Notes: a model not told the origin generated them from the letters alone. A stretch of 64,000 nucleotides of DNA from Ensifer sp. Root278 (GCF_001429285.1 NZ_LMJJ01000023.1:195041-259040), one strand, 5' to 3'; shown: positions 1 to 10,027, counted from the first letter of the stretch. Numbers and translations: made by a program.

Positions 1-1380
1 CCCACCGGCGCCGCCGAAGCAGCTTAGCGCATAGCGCGTCACGTCATAGCCACGCTGGACGGAAATCTTTTTGATCGCCTCGACCATGTTGGCAACCGCG
101 ATGCGGATAAAGCCGTCGGCTACATCCTCCGGGCTACGGCCGTCGCCGATCTCGCCGGCCATCGTTGAAAAGCGCCCGCGCACGGTCTCGACATCGAGGC
201 GTTCGTCCTGGTTCGGGCCGAAGAGCGCCGGGAAGAATTCCGGCAGCAGCTTGCCGAGCATCACATTGGCATCGGTAACCGCGAGCGGGCCGCCGTTTCG
301 GTAGCAGGCAGGACCCGGATTGGCGCCGGCCGAATCCGGCCCAACGCGGAAGCGCTCGCCGTCGAAATGCAGGATCGAGCCGCCGCCGGCGGCAACCGTA
401 TGGATCAGCATCATCGGCGCACGCACGCGCACGCCGGCGACCTCGGTCTCAAACGCACGTTCATATTCGCCGTCGAAATGGGCGACGTCGGTCGAGGTGC
501 CACCCATGTCGAAGCCGATGACGCGCTCAAAACCGGCAGCTTCGCCGGTTTTTGCGAGCCCGACGACGCCGCCCGCCGGACCGGAAAGGATTGCATCCTT
601 GCCCTGGAACATTTCAGCCGCAGTCAGGCCGCCCGAAGACATCATGAACATGACGCGCGCGCCGGTGCGGGCGATATCGAGTTCGCCCGAGACCTGGGCG
701 ACGTAGCGGCGGAGAACCGGTGACAGATAGGCGTCGATGACGGTGGTGTCGCCGCGCCCGACATATTTGATCAGCGGCGAGACTTCGTGGCTGACCGAGA
801 CCTGCTCGAAGCCGAGTTCGCGGGCAATTCGGGCAACGACCGCCTCATGCTCGGGATATTTGTAGGCGTGCATGAAGACGATGGCGACGGCCTTGTAGCC
901 CTTGCCCTTCAGGTCTTCGAGTGCCGCGCGCGCCTTCGCCTCATCGAGCGGCGTCTCGACTGTTCCGTCGGCCAGCACGCGTTCGTCGAGCTCGACGATG
1001 TCCTGATAGAGCGCTTCCGGCTTGATGATCTCGGTTGCGAAGATCTTCTTGCGCTCCTGGTAGCCGATCTTCAGAGCGTCGCGGAAACCCTTGGTGGTCA
1101 CGAGCGCCAGCGGCTCGCCCTTGCGTTCGAGCAGTGCATTGGTGGCAACGGTCGTGCCCATGCGCACTTCGCCGATGAGACCGGTCGGGATCGCGGCACC
1201 GGTCGCAAGGCCGAGATGCAGGCGAATGCCCTGCACTGCGGCGTCGCGATAGGCTTCCGGATTTTCCGAAAGCACCTTGCGCGCATGCAGCACCCCTTGC
1301 GGATCGCGGCCGATGACATCGGTGAAGGTGCCGCCGCGGTCGACCCAGAAGTCCCAACTGCCGGTTTCGCGTGCGCTCAT
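1..1380 (-). CDS. 5-oxoprolinase / hydantoinase A family protein, N-terminal part (runs off the window)
   Basis: The 460 residues present are the N-terminal hydantoinase A/oxoprolinase half; the rest lies before base 1. Residues 10-22 read [13 protein letters not shown], the start typical of ATP-dependent 5-oxoprolinases (5-oxoproline to glutamate) rather than of N-methylhydantoinases. Further actin-fold ATPase signatures are SGPAGGV and [11 protein letters not shown]. The ATG at 1378-1380 follows a GAGAGGGA ribosome site. The gene diverges from the MarR-type regulator across 121 bases that hold an inverted repeat. Family is clear. Substrate (5-oxoproline or a hydantoin) is inferred, and it cannot be seen here whether the HyuB half is fused. 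Confidence 0.85.
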   Translation of the reverse strand, partial: MSARETGSWDFWVDRGGTFTDVIGRDPQGVLHARKVLSENPEAYRDAAVQGIRLHLGLATGAAIPTGLIGEVRMGTTVATNALLERKGEPLALVTTKGFRDALKIGYQERKKIFATEIIKPEALYQDIVELDERVLADGTVETPLDEAKARAALEDLKGKGYKAVAIVFMHAYKYPEHEAVVARIARELGFEQVSVSHEVSPLIKYVGRGDTTVIDAYLSPVLRRYVAQVSGELDIARTGARVMFMMSSGGLTAAEMFQGKDAILSGPAGGVVGLAKTGEAAGFERVIGFDMGGTSTDVAHFDGEYERAFETEVAGVRVRAPMMLIHTVAAGGGSILHFDGERFRVGPDSAGANPGPACYRNGGPLAVTDANVMLGKLLPEFFPALFGPNQDERLDVETVRGRFSTMAGEIGDGRSPEDVADGFIRIAVANMVEAIKKISVQRGYDVTRYALSCFGGAGG

Positions 1381-1445
1381 TGTCCATCCCTCTCGTTCGC
1401 GAGCCGCATGACTGTGCAAGCCCGGAAATTCATCAAAGCAGTTCG

Positions 1446-1485
1446 TTGACAAAATGTCGATAAAATGATGACATAAAATCGTCAA
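1446..1485. promoter_or_regulatory. Nested inverted repeats, candidate operator for the MarR-type regulator
   Basis: TTGAC (1446-1450) is mirrored by GTCAA (1481-1485), and inside them ATGTC (1454-1458) by GACAT (1470-1474), in an AT-rich stretch between two divergent genes. Placement fits autoregulation plus control of the oxoprolinase gene. The two arm pairs are not perfectly concentric, so they may be two half-overlapping sites. Confidence 0.4.
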
Positions 1486-1501
1486 GATGAGGAAGAGCTG
1501 A

Positions 1502-2086
1502 ATGACGAAGAAGCCTGAGGATAGCTTCGAAGGTCGGGAATGGGCCGAAAACGCCCTGCCCGAACATCTAAAGCCGGTCGCGGCCATCGGCCCGATCGTT
1601 TCCTCCGCGCACTTGGCGGAAGGCGGTTCCCCTGGTCTTTCGGAAGTGGAATACGGCCTGATCCTCGCGTCGCACGCCTTTCATCGCTGGATGATGCGCT
1701 GCATGGCGGCCGCCGGCGTGCCGGGCCTTTCGCCGATCGAAATCCTGATCCTGCACACGATCCGCCACCGCGACCGCGGCAAGAAGCTCGCCGACATCTG
1801 TCTGGTCCTCGATATCGAAGACACCCATGTCGCGACCTATGCCATCCGCAAGCTCGAAGCCGCCGGCCTGGTAACCACGGGCAAGGAAGGCAAGGAAAAG
1901 ACCATCCTCATCACCGACAAGGGGTCGGACGCCTGCACGCGCTACGCTCAGATCCGCGAACGCCTGCTGGTTTCCTCGACCGCGAAAGCCCGCCCCTCCG
2001 AAGAGACACTCTCCGAGATCGCCGCCGTCCTGCGTTTCATGTCGGGCGCCTATGAACAGTCCGCGCGCGCCGCGACCACATTGTAA
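1502..2086 (+). CDS. MarR-type winged-helix transcriptional regulator
   Basis: The 194-residue protein has a winged-helix core at about residues 60-150: an [13 protein letters not shown] dimerisation helix, [15 protein letters not shown], and a recognition region [21 protein letters not shown] followed by the wing. This matches MarR-like DNA-binding proteins of about 180-200 residues with an N-terminal extension. It lies 13 bases upstream of the peptide-importer ATPase and diverges from the oxoprolinase gene, so it probably controls both. Ligand unknown; a peptide-derived compound such as 5-oxoproline is a guess from context. The ATG at 1502 follows GAGGAAGAGCTGA. Confidence 0.8.
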   Translation: MTKKPEDSFEGREWAENALPEHLKPVAAIGPIVSSAHLAEGGSPGLSEVEYGLILASHAFHRWMMRCMAAAGVPGLSPIEILILHTIRHRDRGKKLADICLVLDIEDTHVATYAIRKLEAAGLVTTGKEGKEKTILITDKGSDACTRYAQIRERLLVSSTAKARPSEETLSEIAAVLRFMSGAYEQSARAATTL

Positions 2087-2099
2087 CGAGGAAGACCGC

Positions 2100-3932
2100 G
2101 TGACTGTCGAAATGCCTGCGCCCCTGCTCGCCGTCGAGAAGCTTTCCGTTGCCTTCAACGGCAACCCCGTCGTCGAAGATCTAAGCTTCACGGTCACGCC
2201 CGGGCGGACGCTCGCGATCGTCGGCGAATCCGGTTCCGGCAAATCCGTGACGTCCCTGTCGATCATGCGGCTATCCGACATGATGGGTGGCCAGTTCCCC
2301 TCAGGCCGCATTCTGTTTCGCGGCAAGGGTGGCGAGATCGACCTGACGAGCGCGCCGCAGAAGACCATGCGTGCGATCCGCGGCAAGGAGATCGCCATGA
2401 TCTTCCAGGAGCCGATGACCTCGCTGAACCCGGTCTTCACCATCGGCGACCAGGTCGCCGAAGTGCTGATGCTGCATGAGAAGATGACCAAGGCCGAGGC
2501 GCTCGCCGAGACGCGTCGGCTGCTCGACATGGTCCGCCTTCCCGACAGCGCCGAACTGATCGGCCGCTATCCGCACCAGCTTTCCGGTGGCATGCGCCAA
2601 CGCGTCATGATCGCCATGGCGCTCGCTTGCCGGCCGAAGCTGCTGATCGCCGACGAGCCGACCACGGCGCTCGACGTCACTATCCAGGCGCAGATCCTGA
2701 CAATCATCCGGGACCTGCAGAAGGAACTCGGCATGGCGGTGATCTTCATCACCCATGATATGGGCGTCGTCGCCGAGATGGCCGACGACGTCGTTGTGAT
2801 GTGGAAAGGCCGCAAGGTCGAGGAAGGTCCGGTCGACGAGATCTTCGCCGCTCCCAAGCACCCCTATACCCAGACGCTGCTTTCCGCCGTGCCGAAGCTC
2901 GGCAGCATGGTGGGCGAAGAATTCCCGAAGCGCCTGCCGCTGACCATGATGGTCGACGGCGAGCCGAAGCGCGTCGGCGACGTCCATATCCAGCGCACCG
3001 CCCGCTATGAGGCCGCACCAATCCTCTCGGTGCGCGATCTCGTCACCCGTTTCGACGTGCGCAAGAACCTTTTCGGCAAGGCGACGCACCGCGTGCACGC
3101 GATCGAAAACGTCAGCTTCGACATCTTCCCAGGCGAAACGCTGGCGCTCGTCGGCGAAAGCGGCTCGGGCAAGTCGACGATCGGCCGCACGATCCAGCAG
3201 CTGCAGAACGCGACATCGGGCGAGATCCTCTTCGACGGCCGGCCCGTCTCGGCGATGAGCTATGCCGAGCGGCAGAGACTGAAGCAGGAAATCCAGTACA
3301 TCTTCCAGGACCCGTTCGCCTCGCTCGACCCGCGCAAGACCGTGGGCTTCTCGGTCGCCGAGCCGATCCGCACCCATGGGCTGATCCTCGGCGAAAAGGA
3401 TATCGAAAAGCGCGTGCATGAACTGCTCGAGCGTGTCGGCCTGACGGCCGCGCACGCCCGGCGTTATCCGCACGAGTTCTCCGGCGGCCAGCGCCAGCGC
3501 GTCTGCATCGCCCGAGCGCTCGCCTCGCGCCCGAAGCTGATCATCGCGGACGAAGCGCTGTCCGCCCTCGACGTCTCCATCCAGGCGCAGATCATCAACC
3601 TCTTCATGGAGCTGCAGGAGCAGGAAGGCCTCGCCTATCTCTTCATCAGCCATGACATGGCGGTGGTCGAGCGCATGAGCCATCGCGTCGCCGTGCTCTA
3701 TCTCGGCCAGATCATGGAATTCGGCAGCCGCCAGCAGGTCTTCGAAACGCCATCCCATCCCTATACCCGCCGGCTGCTTTCCGCCGTCCCGGTCGCCGAG
3801 CCCGGCAAGGGCCGCGAGCGCGCTTTGCTGGAAGGCGAAATCCCGAGCCCGATACGTCGCGTCGGCAACGAACCCGCGGTTCTGCCCCGCAAAGAAATCG
3901 CCCCCGGCCATTTCGTGGCCAAGGGTGCGTGA
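2100..3932 (+). CDS. Dipeptide/oligopeptide ABC importer, fused two-domain ATP-binding protein
   Basis: The 610-residue cytoplasmic ATPase energises the importer encoded downstream. It holds two complete nucleotide-binding domains, equivalent to fused DppD and DppF (GsiA-like). The first has Walker A GESGSGKS, signature LSGGMRQR and Walker B LLIADEPT; the second has Walker A GESGSGKS, signature FSGGQRQR and Walker B LIIADEAL. Each is followed by the HPYT(Q/R) segment typical of peptide importers. The GTG at 2100, after AGGAAG, is preferred to an upstream in-frame codon inside the regulator gene. In the second domain the usual Walker B DEP is DEA (ADEALSALD), as seen in some relatives. Confidence 0.9.
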   Translation: MTVEMPAPLLAVEKLSVAFNGNPVVEDLSFTVTPGRTLAIVGESGSGKSVTSLSIMRLSDMMGGQFPSGRILFRGKGGEIDLTSAPQKTMRAIRGKEIAMIFQEPMTSLNPVFTIGDQVAEVLMLHEKMTKAEALAETRRLLDMVRLPDSAELIGRYPHQLSGGMRQRVMIAMALACRPKLLIADEPTTALDVTIQAQILTIIRDLQKELGMAVIFITHDMGVVAEMADDVVVMWKGRKVEEGPVDEIFAAPKHPYTQTLLSAVPKLGSMVGEEFPKRLPLTMMVDGEPKRVGDVHIQRTARYEAAPILSVRDLVTRFDVRKNLFGKATHRVHAIENVSFDIFPGETLALVGESGSGKSTIGRTIQQLQNATSGEILFDGRPVSAMSYAERQRLKQEIQYIFQDPFASLDPRKTVGFSVAEPIRTHGLILGEKDIEKRVHELLERVGLTAAHARRYPHEFSGGQRQRVCIARALASRPKLIIADEALSALDVSIQAQIINLFMELQEQEGLAYLFISHDMAVVERMSHRVAVLYLGQIMEFGSRQQVFETPSHPYTRRLLSAVPVAEPGKGRERALLEGEIPSPIRRVGNEPAVLPRKEIAPGHFVAKGA

Positions 3933-3978
3933 GCCGCTTTCTTTTTCAGAAGAAGGCTGTCGAAACAGGAGTGAGTAA

Positions 3979-5511
3979 ATGATCAACAAAAAGGGGATCC
4001 ACGCCGCCTTCATCGCCCTCGCGATGGCCGGCAGTTTCATGACCGCAGCCCCGGCCTTTGCCGCAGGCACGCTGACGGTGTCGTCGCCGCAGGATCCGGG
4101 TAGCTGGGACCCGGTCGACACCTTCCTCGTCAACTGGGCGTCCGTCGCCACCAACATCTATGACGGCCTCACCTATCGCGGCCCGGATCTCAAACTCGTG
4201 CCCGGCCTTGCCACCGCGTGGGAAGAGCTCGACGGCGGCAAGCGCCTGCGCTTCACGCTGCGCGAAGGCGTCAAGTTCCACAATGGCGAGCCATTCAATG
4301 CCGAAGCGGTAAAATTCACCTTCGACCGCCTGCTCGGCGAGGAAGGCTCGAAGGGCCCGCAGAAGTCCAACTATGCCGTGATCGAAAAGGTCGAGATCAT
4401 CGACGAGAAGACTGTCGATCTGCATCTGAAGACCCCGGATCCGGTGCTGCTCACCAAGCTTGCCGGCTATGGCGCAATGATCGTGCCGCCGAAGTACATC
4501 CAGGAGAAGGGCGAGGACTATTTCAACGCCCATCCGGTTGGTACCGGCCCGTTCAAGTTCGTCTCCTACGAGCCGAAGGTCGGCATCAAGCTCGAAGCCT
4601 TTGCCGATCATTGGGGCGGCGCGCCGAAGCTTTCGAACCTCAACTACCGCTTCATCTCGGAGCCGGCGACCGCCGTTGCCGAACTGCAGGCCGGCCGCGT
4701 CGATCTCGTGATCCCGCCGACCATTCCGATCGGCATGATCCCGACCATCCAGGACGACAGCAACCTGGAGATCATCACCAGCGCCGGCCCGACGGTCTAC
4801 GCTCTTCGCTTCAACACCCGCGACGGCATCACCAAGGATCCGAAGGTCCGCAAGGCGCTCATCCTCGGCGTCGACCGCGACACCATCATCCAGTCGATCC
4901 TCGGCGGCCAGGCGGACCCGATCGCCAGCTTCCAGGGCAAGCTCTCCTTCGGCTTCGACCCGGCGATGAAGCCGCTTCCCTACGATCCCGAACAGGCCAA
5001 GGCCCTTCTGAAGGAAGCCGGTGTTGCGCCGGGCGCCTCCGTGCAGATCGACGTTCGCGGCAACGATGCGACCTTCAACGAGGTCGTACAGGCGATTGCC
5101 AGCTACCTGCAGCTGATCGGCATCAACGCGACGATCAAGCCCTATGAAACCAACGTTCTGCTGAACGACATCATCCCGGCCGGCAAGACCGGCGCGATGT
5201 TCCAGCAGTCCTGGGGTGGCTGGACACTCGACTACGACAACACCGCCTACTCCATGTACCACTCCGGCGAAAAGTGGAATCCCTACGACCAGGATGCGGA
5301 ACTCGACAAGCTGCTCGAATCCCAGCGTTCGATCACCGATCGGGCCAAGCGCGAGGAGATCCTCAAGCAGATCGCCAACTACGCCGCCGACCGGTCGCTC
5401 GAGATGCCGCTTTACAACCTCAATGCCATCTTCGGCGTGAGCAAGCGCGTCAAGAACTTCACCCCGGTGCCGGACAGCCGCCTACGGCTCACGGACGTGA
5501 CGGTCGAGTAA
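3979..5511 (+). CDS. Peptide-type ABC importer, periplasmic solute-binding protein (family 5)
   Basis: This 510-residue lipid-free binding protein has a signal peptide (KK, hydrophobic core, cleavage after AFA near residue 28). The mature protein has the family 5 architecture: SPQDPGSWDPVDT at the N-terminus, the conserved GLATAWEELDGGKRLRFTLREGVKFHNGEPF segment split over residues 75-105, and HPVGTGPFKF in the middle. It captures the substrate in the periplasm for the two permeases downstream. A strong hairpin follows the stop, probably keeping its expression above that of the permeases. Substrate could be a di/oligopeptide or glutathione-like compound; sequence alone does not decide. Confidence 0.88.
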   Translation: MINKKGIHAAFIALAMAGSFMTAAPAFAAGTLTVSSPQDPGSWDPVDTFLVNWASVATNIYDGLTYRGPDLKLVPGLATAWEELDGGKRLRFTLREGVKFHNGEPFNAEAVKFTFDRLLGEEGSKGPQKSNYAVIEKVEIIDEKTVDLHLKTPDPVLLTKLAGYGAMIVPPKYIQEKGEDYFNAHPVGTGPFKFVSYEPKVGIKLEAFADHWGGAPKLSNLNYRFISEPATAVAELQAGRVDLVIPPTIPIGMIPTIQDDSNLEIITSAGPTVYALRFNTRDGITKDPKVRKALILGVDRDTIIQSILGGQADPIASFQGKLSFGFDPAMKPLPYDPEQAKALLKEAGVAPGASVQIDVRGNDATFNEVVQAIASYLQLIGINATIKPYETNVLLNDIIPAGKTGAMFQQSWGGWTLDYDNTAYSMYHSGEKWNPYDQDAELDKLLESQRSITDRAKREEILKQIANYAADRSLEMPLYNLNAIFGVSKRVKNFTPVPDSRLRLTDVTVE

Positions 5512-5518
5512 ACAATCC

Positions 5519-5557
5519 GGTCCGCCGCCGCGCGTGAGGCGGCGGACCATTTTCTTT
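5519..5557 (+). terminator. Strong hairpin with T-rich tail between binding-protein and permease genes
   Basis: GGTCCGCCGCC (5519-5529) pairs perfectly with GGCGGCGGACC (5538-5548) around an 8-base loop, followed by ATTTTCTTT. The geometry is that of an intrinsic terminator, but the permease genes continue on the same strand, so partial termination or mRNA stabilisation that raises binding-protein dosage is the likely role. Confidence 0.75.
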
Positions 5558-5571
5558 AAAGGGCGGGTCAC

Positions 5572-6495
5572 TTGGCCGGATTTCTGATCAAACGTTTTCT
5601 GCAGGCGGTCTTCGTCGTGTTCGTCGTGACACTGACCGTTTCCTATGCCATCCGGTTCACCGGCGACCCGGCCCTGATGCTGGCGCAGGGCGCCGGCAGC
5701 GTGACTGAGGAAGACCTCGTGCGCATCCGCGAGGGGCTCGGCCTCAACCAGCCCTTCCTTTCGCAATATGCCGACTTCATCAAAGGCATGTTCACGCTCG
5801 ATTTCGGCCGCTCCTTCCTCGGCGGCACCCCGGTTTCGCAGCTGATTGCCTCTGCCCTGCCGGCGACCATGCTGCTCGCTTTCGCCTCGCTGATCGTCTC
5901 TATCGCGATTTCCATCCCGCTCGGTATCCGCGCCGCCGTTGCGCGCGGCAAGTGGGCAGATCAGACGATCCGCATCCTATCGCTGATCGGCCTGTCCTTC
6001 CCGAACTTCTGGCTGGCGATCATGCTCGTGCTGTTGTTCTCGATCGTTCTGAAATGGCTGCCACCGAGCGGCATGGACGGCTTTGCGAGCTTCATCATGC
6101 CGGCGCTGACCATGGGCATCATCCTGACGGCGACGAATGTGCGCCTGGTGCGCACCGCGATGCTGGAAACCCTGCAGTCGCAATACATCATGGTTGCCCG
6201 CGCCAAGGGCCTCAGTGAGACCAAAGTGCTCTACAAGCATGCGCTGCGCAATTGCGCGATCCCGCTGATCACCTATTTCGGCCTGCAGTTCGGCGGCCTG
6301 CTCGGCGGCATCGTCGTCGTCGAACTCGTCTTCAACTGGCCGGGCATGGGCACGCTCGCCTTCGATGCGGTCGCCTCGCGCGACTACCCCGTGCTTCAGG
6401 CGGTCATCACGGTGCTTTCCCTGATGATCGTGTTCGTCAATCTCCTGGTCGACATCGCCTATGGCCTCGTCGATCCGCGCATCCGGACGGAGTGA
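5572..6495 (+). CDS. Peptide-type ABC importer, inner-membrane permease (DppB-like)
   Basis: The 307-residue protein has six predicted membrane spans, beginning with FLIKRFLQAVFVVFVVTLTVSY, and the cytoplasmic EAA loop LSETKVLYKHALRNCAIPLITYFG that docks on the ATPase. Length and order match DppB/GsiC-type subunits. The start is a TTG at 5572 giving MAGFLIKRF, the normal N-terminus of the family; no better ATG exists. It ends 4 bases before the partner permease. Confidence 0.88.
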   Translation: MAGFLIKRFLQAVFVVFVVTLTVSYAIRFTGDPALMLAQGAGSVTEEDLVRIREGLGLNQPFLSQYADFIKGMFTLDFGRSFLGGTPVSQLIASALPATMLLAFASLIVSIAISIPLGIRAAVARGKWADQTIRILSLIGLSFPNFWLAIMLVLLFSIVLKWLPPSGMDGFASFIMPALTMGIILTATNVRLVRTAMLETLQSQYIMVARAKGLSETKVLYKHALRNCAIPLITYFGLQFGGLLGGIVVVELVFNWPGMGTLAFDAVASRDYPVLQAVITVLSLMIVFVNLLVDIAYGLVDPRIRTE

Positions 6496-6499
6496 GCCG

Positions 6500-7354
6500 A
6501 TGACCACCAAGGCTGCAAACACCCGTTTCGCCCGCTTCCGCAATCTCGAATTCATCCTCGGCGCGCTTCTGACTGGCGGCATCTGCCTCGCCGTCGTCTT
6601 CTCCGGCGTGCTCTTTCCGGGTGGCGTCGACAAGATCGACCTGTTGGCGCGGCTGACGCCGCCCTTCGTCAACTGGGCCCATCCGCTCGGCACCGACCCG
6701 CTCGGCCGCGACGTGCTCGCCCGCGTGGTTGCCGGCGGCAAGATCTCGCTGCTCGTCGGCCTGACCTCGGTTGCCGGCGCCGTCGTCGTCGGCGTGGTCA
6801 TGGGGCTCGTTTCGGGCTACTATCGCGGCTTCTGGGATATGCTCGTCATGCGCTTTGCCGACGTTCAACTCGCGCTCCCCTTCATCCTGCTTGCGATCAC
6901 TTTCATCGCCATCGTCGGCGGCGGGCTGACCAACACCATCATCCTCCTGATCGTTTCGCAGTGGGTGCAATATGCCCGGCTGGTTCGCGGTTCGGTGCTG
7001 TCGCTGCGCGAGCGCGAATTCATCCAGTCGGCCCGCGCCATCGGCGTGCGCGACTACAAGATCCTGTTCCAGCACCTGCTGCCCAACCTGATCGGCCCGG
7101 TCATCGTGCTGATGACCTTGAACGTCGCCAACAACATCCTGCTTGAAAGCAGCCTTACCTTCCTCGGCCTCGGCGTCGATCCGCTGATCCCGAGTTGGGG
7201 CGGCATGCTCGCCGACGGCCGCACCTACCTGCAGAACGCCTGGTGGGTCAGCGTCTTCCCGGGCCTGGCGATCCTGCTCACCGTCCTCGGCCTCAATCTT
7301 CTCGGCGACTGGCTGCGCGACAGCCTCGACCCAACCGGTAGAACTTCACGATGA
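6500..7354 (+). CDS. Peptide-type ABC importer, inner-membrane permease (DppC-like)
   Basis: The 284-residue second permease has the DppC hallmarks: a LGTDPLGRDVLARVVAGGK segment after the first span, the EAA loop IGVRDYKILFQHLLPNLIGPV, and the C-terminal SWGGMLADGR..L motif followed by WWVSVFPGLAI. The ATG at 6500 is chosen because it follows the upstream stop by 4 bases; a more upstream ATG would extend into dppB-like coding sequence. Its last codons overlap the peptidase start (ATGA), so transport and peptidase are translationally coupled. Confidence 0.88.
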   Translation: MTTKAANTRFARFRNLEFILGALLTGGICLAVVFSGVLFPGGVDKIDLLARLTPPFVNWAHPLGTDPLGRDVLARVVAGGKISLLVGLTSVAGAVVVGVVMGLVSGYYRGFWDMLVMRFADVQLALPFILLAITFIAIVGGGLTNTIILLIVSQWVQYARLVRGSVLSLREREFIQSARAIGVRDYKILFQHLLPNLIGPVIVLMTLNVANNILLESSLTFLGLGVDPLIPSWGGMLADGRTYLQNAWWVSVFPGLAILLTVLGLNLLGDWLRDSLDPTGRTSR

Positions 7355-9090
7355 CGACGATTTTCGAAGGCGCCTTCGAGCGCACGCTCGATACCCTTCT
7401 CACCACCTACGGCAAGGAAGCGGCCCGCGGCACCAAAGTCGAAGCCTGGCTCTTCGACGATGCCGCTAGCCGCAAGGCGGCGGAACAGAAGCTCGCCAGC
7501 TTTGGCGTGAAGGCGACACTCAGGAGCGCCTACAAGCCGCTGCTGCATTTCTTCCTCGAAGAGGTCGACCGCAATGCGCTCGCCAGCGTCGTCGTCGGCT
7601 ATCCCCAGCATGAGGGTGCTGCGCAGAACCGCTTCCTGCTCGAAGCCTATCCGCTTGCCGCTCTGGTCGGCGATGCCGATATCCGCTTCGAGGCCGGCAG
7701 CAAGCCGGCCTTCACCTACGACGTCGCGCTGACTTTCCGCGATGGGCGCCAGCAAAGCCACGCCGTCTTCGCGCCAAACCGTATCCATACCGACTTCGTC
7801 GGTGAAACTCTGCTGTCGCCGACCGGGTGGATTCGTCTCGACGAAGGCTGCGACAAATGTCGCGAATGCCATCTCGAAACCGACTATGAGCGGCTCTTCG
7901 CGGGCACTATGCGGGCAATTGCCGACTATGCCTGGGGCGATAGCGAGCCCTATTTCGAAGAGCTCAACATCCGCGTGACCCTGCCGATCACCGACTTCCG
8001 CCTGCCCGTCGGCGAAGAGGTCTTGAGCCTTCGTGAGGCGCTGCACGAGGACTTCTATTTCTCGCTGCTCGAAGTCTTCCAGAAGAAGTCCGGTCGTCCC
8101 CTCGGCGACCGCGGGCTGAAACCCGGTCAGATCATACCGGAGATCGTCTTTGGCGTCGGCAAGCCGACCGTCGTCGTCGAAGCGCGGCCCTTGCAGGCAG
8201 GGGATGCCGAGGGCGAAGCCCAGACGCTCGAAACCGCCGAAGCGCCGCTGACGGTGGCGCAGATCCACACGGAACTCGCCGCGATCGATGGCCAGCCCTT
8301 CGAGGCACAGTCGCGCGCCGGCCGGCCGGTGAAGGCCCGCTACCACAAGGGGACTGATGCGCCGGTCATGATCAGCGGCGGCCAGCATCCGAACGAGACG
8401 ACCGGCATCGTCGGGGTGCTGCGCGCAGCCCAGGCGCTTGCCGCCCGCTCAGGCACCCATTTCACCATCTCGCCGCTCGAAAACCCCGACGGCTACGCCG
8501 TGCACCAGCGGCTGCGGGTGGACAATCCGCTGCACATGCATCACGCCGCCCGCTACACAGCACTTGGCGATGACCTCGAATACCGCACTGGCGCAGCGCT
8601 CAACGAGCGCGAAATCCGCAAGGAAGCCGAACGCCTGACCGGCGCACAATTGCACGTCAACCTGCACGGCTATCCCTCGCACGAATGGACCCGGCCGCTT
8701 TCGGGCTACGTGCCGCGGGGCTTCGCCATGTGGACGCTGCCCAAGGGCTTCTTCCTGATCATGCGCCATCATGCCGATTGGACCGACCGCGCCGAACGGC
8801 TGGTCGAGGCAGTCACCGAGCGGCTCGCCAAGGTTCCTGGCCTGCGCGCCTATAACGACGCGCAGATCGCGCTCTACGAGACCCACGCCGGCGAAACCGG
8901 CTTCCGGATCATCAACGGCTTTCCCTGCATGATCTCGGTCGACGACCGCCACACGGCGCCGCTGACGCTGATCACCGAATATCCGGACGAGACCATCTAT
9001 GGCGATGCCTTCATCGCTGGCCACGACGCCCAGAAGGAAACGGTGCTTGCCGCCTACGACGCGTTTCAGCGGATGATGGCCATCGCCTAA
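7351..9090 (+). CDS. M14-family zinc carboxypeptidase-like protein with an N-terminal extension
   Basis: The C-terminal half of this 579-residue protein has M14 carboxypeptidase features: zinc ligands in GGQHPNET (His346, Glu349), a third ligand candidate in NLHGYPSHEW (His439), substrate-binding ENPDGYAVHQRLRVDNP, and a catalytic Glu candidate at 543 in TEYPDE. The first 330 residues lack a signal peptide and include an unusual CDKCREC cluster near residue 170. Translation is coupled to the importer by a 4-base overlap, so it probably processes the imported peptide or amide in the cytoplasm. The exact reaction is unknown; it might be an amidase on a modified amino acid rather than a true carboxypeptidase. 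Confidence 0.75.
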   Translation: MTTIFEGAFERTLDTLLTTYGKEAARGTKVEAWLFDDAASRKAAEQKLASFGVKATLRSAYKPLLHFFLEEVDRNALASVVVGYPQHEGAAQNRFLLEAYPLAALVGDADIRFEAGSKPAFTYDVALTFRDGRQQSHAVFAPNRIHTDFVGETLLSPTGWIRLDEGCDKCRECHLETDYERLFAGTMRAIADYAWGDSEPYFEELNIRVTLPITDFRLPVGEEVLSLREALHEDFYFSLLEVFQKKSGRPLGDRGLKPGQIIPEIVFGVGKPTVVVEARPLQAGDAEGEAQTLETAEAPLTVAQIHTELAAIDGQPFEAQSRAGRPVKARYHKGTDAPVMISGGQHPNETTGIVGVLRAAQALAARSGTHFTISPLENPDGYAVHQRLRVDNPLHMHHAARYTALGDDLEYRTGAALNEREIRKEAERLTGAQLHVNLHGYPSHEWTRPLSGYVPRGFAMWTLPKGFFLIMRHHADWTDRAERLVEAVTERLAKVPGLRAYNDAQIALYETHAGETGFRIINGFPCMISVDDRHTAPLTLITEYPDETIYGDAFIAGHDAQKETVLAAYDAFQRMMAIA

Positions 9091-9352
9091 AGCCTCACAG
9101 GGCGACGGTATCCAGTGCCGCCGCCCAAAAGCCGACCCCTTGAGCGTTCCCCGCAAGCGACAAGCCGCCGCTGGCGATTTTGGCCATCCGACGCCCCACC
9201 ACCGAATACGGTAAAGCCTGACGAGGCTGCATTGCCGTGCCATTGCGTGTCCCGCTAGAACCGGCACACGCCCGCGCACCCATGCGCCGCAACGTTGCTG
9301 CAATCCTCGTCGACCAGACGTGAGGCAACATCTATCGTATTCGGAGAATTCA

Positions 9353-10027
9353 ATGCGCCTGCTCCTTGTCGAGGACGAGCTGGAAATGGCGGCGGCGCTC
9401 AGCGCCGCGCTCGGTCGCTACGACATGATCCTGGATCATGCGCCAACGCTCGACCATGCATTGGCGGCGCTCGCCAATCACGTGCATGACGGCATCATCC
9501 TCGATCGCCAATTGCCCGATGGCGACGGGCTGTCACTGATCCCGCGCGTCCGTGCGCTGAAATCCGGAATTCCCGTGATCGTTCTGACCGCGCGTGGCGC
9601 GGTCGACGAGCGTGTCCGTGGCCTCGACATGGGCGCCGACGACTACCTCGCCAAGCCCTTTGCCGTGGAAGAACTGTTGGCGCGGATCCGCGCCCTCATG
9701 CGGCGTTCGCCGGATATCGCCCCCATGACGGCGCGCATCGGCAAACTCGTCTTCGATTTCGACGGCAGGCAGGCGCAGGTGAACGGCCAGTTGCTTGACC
9801 TGCCCCGTCGCGAACTGCTGGTACTGGAAACGCTGGCGCGGCGGCAGGGCCGCACGGTGCAGCGCTCGACCTTGGAGGAGTCTGTCTACGGCTACGATGA
9901 CGAGATCCAATCCAACTCGCTCGACGCGCATGTCTCGCGACTACGCCGGAAGCTTGCCGACACCGGCGCCGGCGTGGAGATCCACAGCATCCGCGGCGTT
10001 GGTTATCTGTTGAGGCCTTCGCCATGA
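9353..10027 (+). CDS. OmpR/QseB-family response regulator
   Basis: The 224-residue protein has a receiver domain (acidic pocket VEDE near the N-terminus, phospho-acceptor Asp51 in ILDRQLPDGDG, Lys in DDYLAKPF) and a C-terminal winged helix (RRELLVLETLARRQGRTV, then NSLDAHVSRLRRKL and GVGYLL). It is phosphorylated by the sensor kinase whose gene overlaps its stop by 4 bases. The ATG at 9353 follows GGAGAATTCA; longer in-frame starts lack a ribosome site. The 262 bases upstream, after the peptidase gene, hold no evident gene. Confidence 0.92.
   Translation: MRLLLVEDELEMAAALSAALGRYDMILDHAPTLDHALAALANHVHDGIILDRQLPDGDGLSLIPRVRALKSGIPVIVLTARGAVDERVRGLDMGADDYLAKPFAVEELLARIRALMRRSPDIAPMTARIGKLVFDFDGRQAQVNGQLLDLPRRELLVLETLARRQGRTVQRSTLEESVYGYDDEIQSNSLDAHVSRLRRKLADTGAGVEIHSIRGVGYLLRPSP

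Noticed and set aside
2301-4157. A 618-codon minus-strand open frame over the peptide-importer ATPase
   Set aside because: Antisense shadow: the plus strand encodes a complete two-domain ATPase with all motifs here.
9095-9331. Short minus-strand frames in the gap before the response regulator
   Set aside because: No ribosome site, no homology recognised, and composition typical of chance frames in GC-rich DNA.
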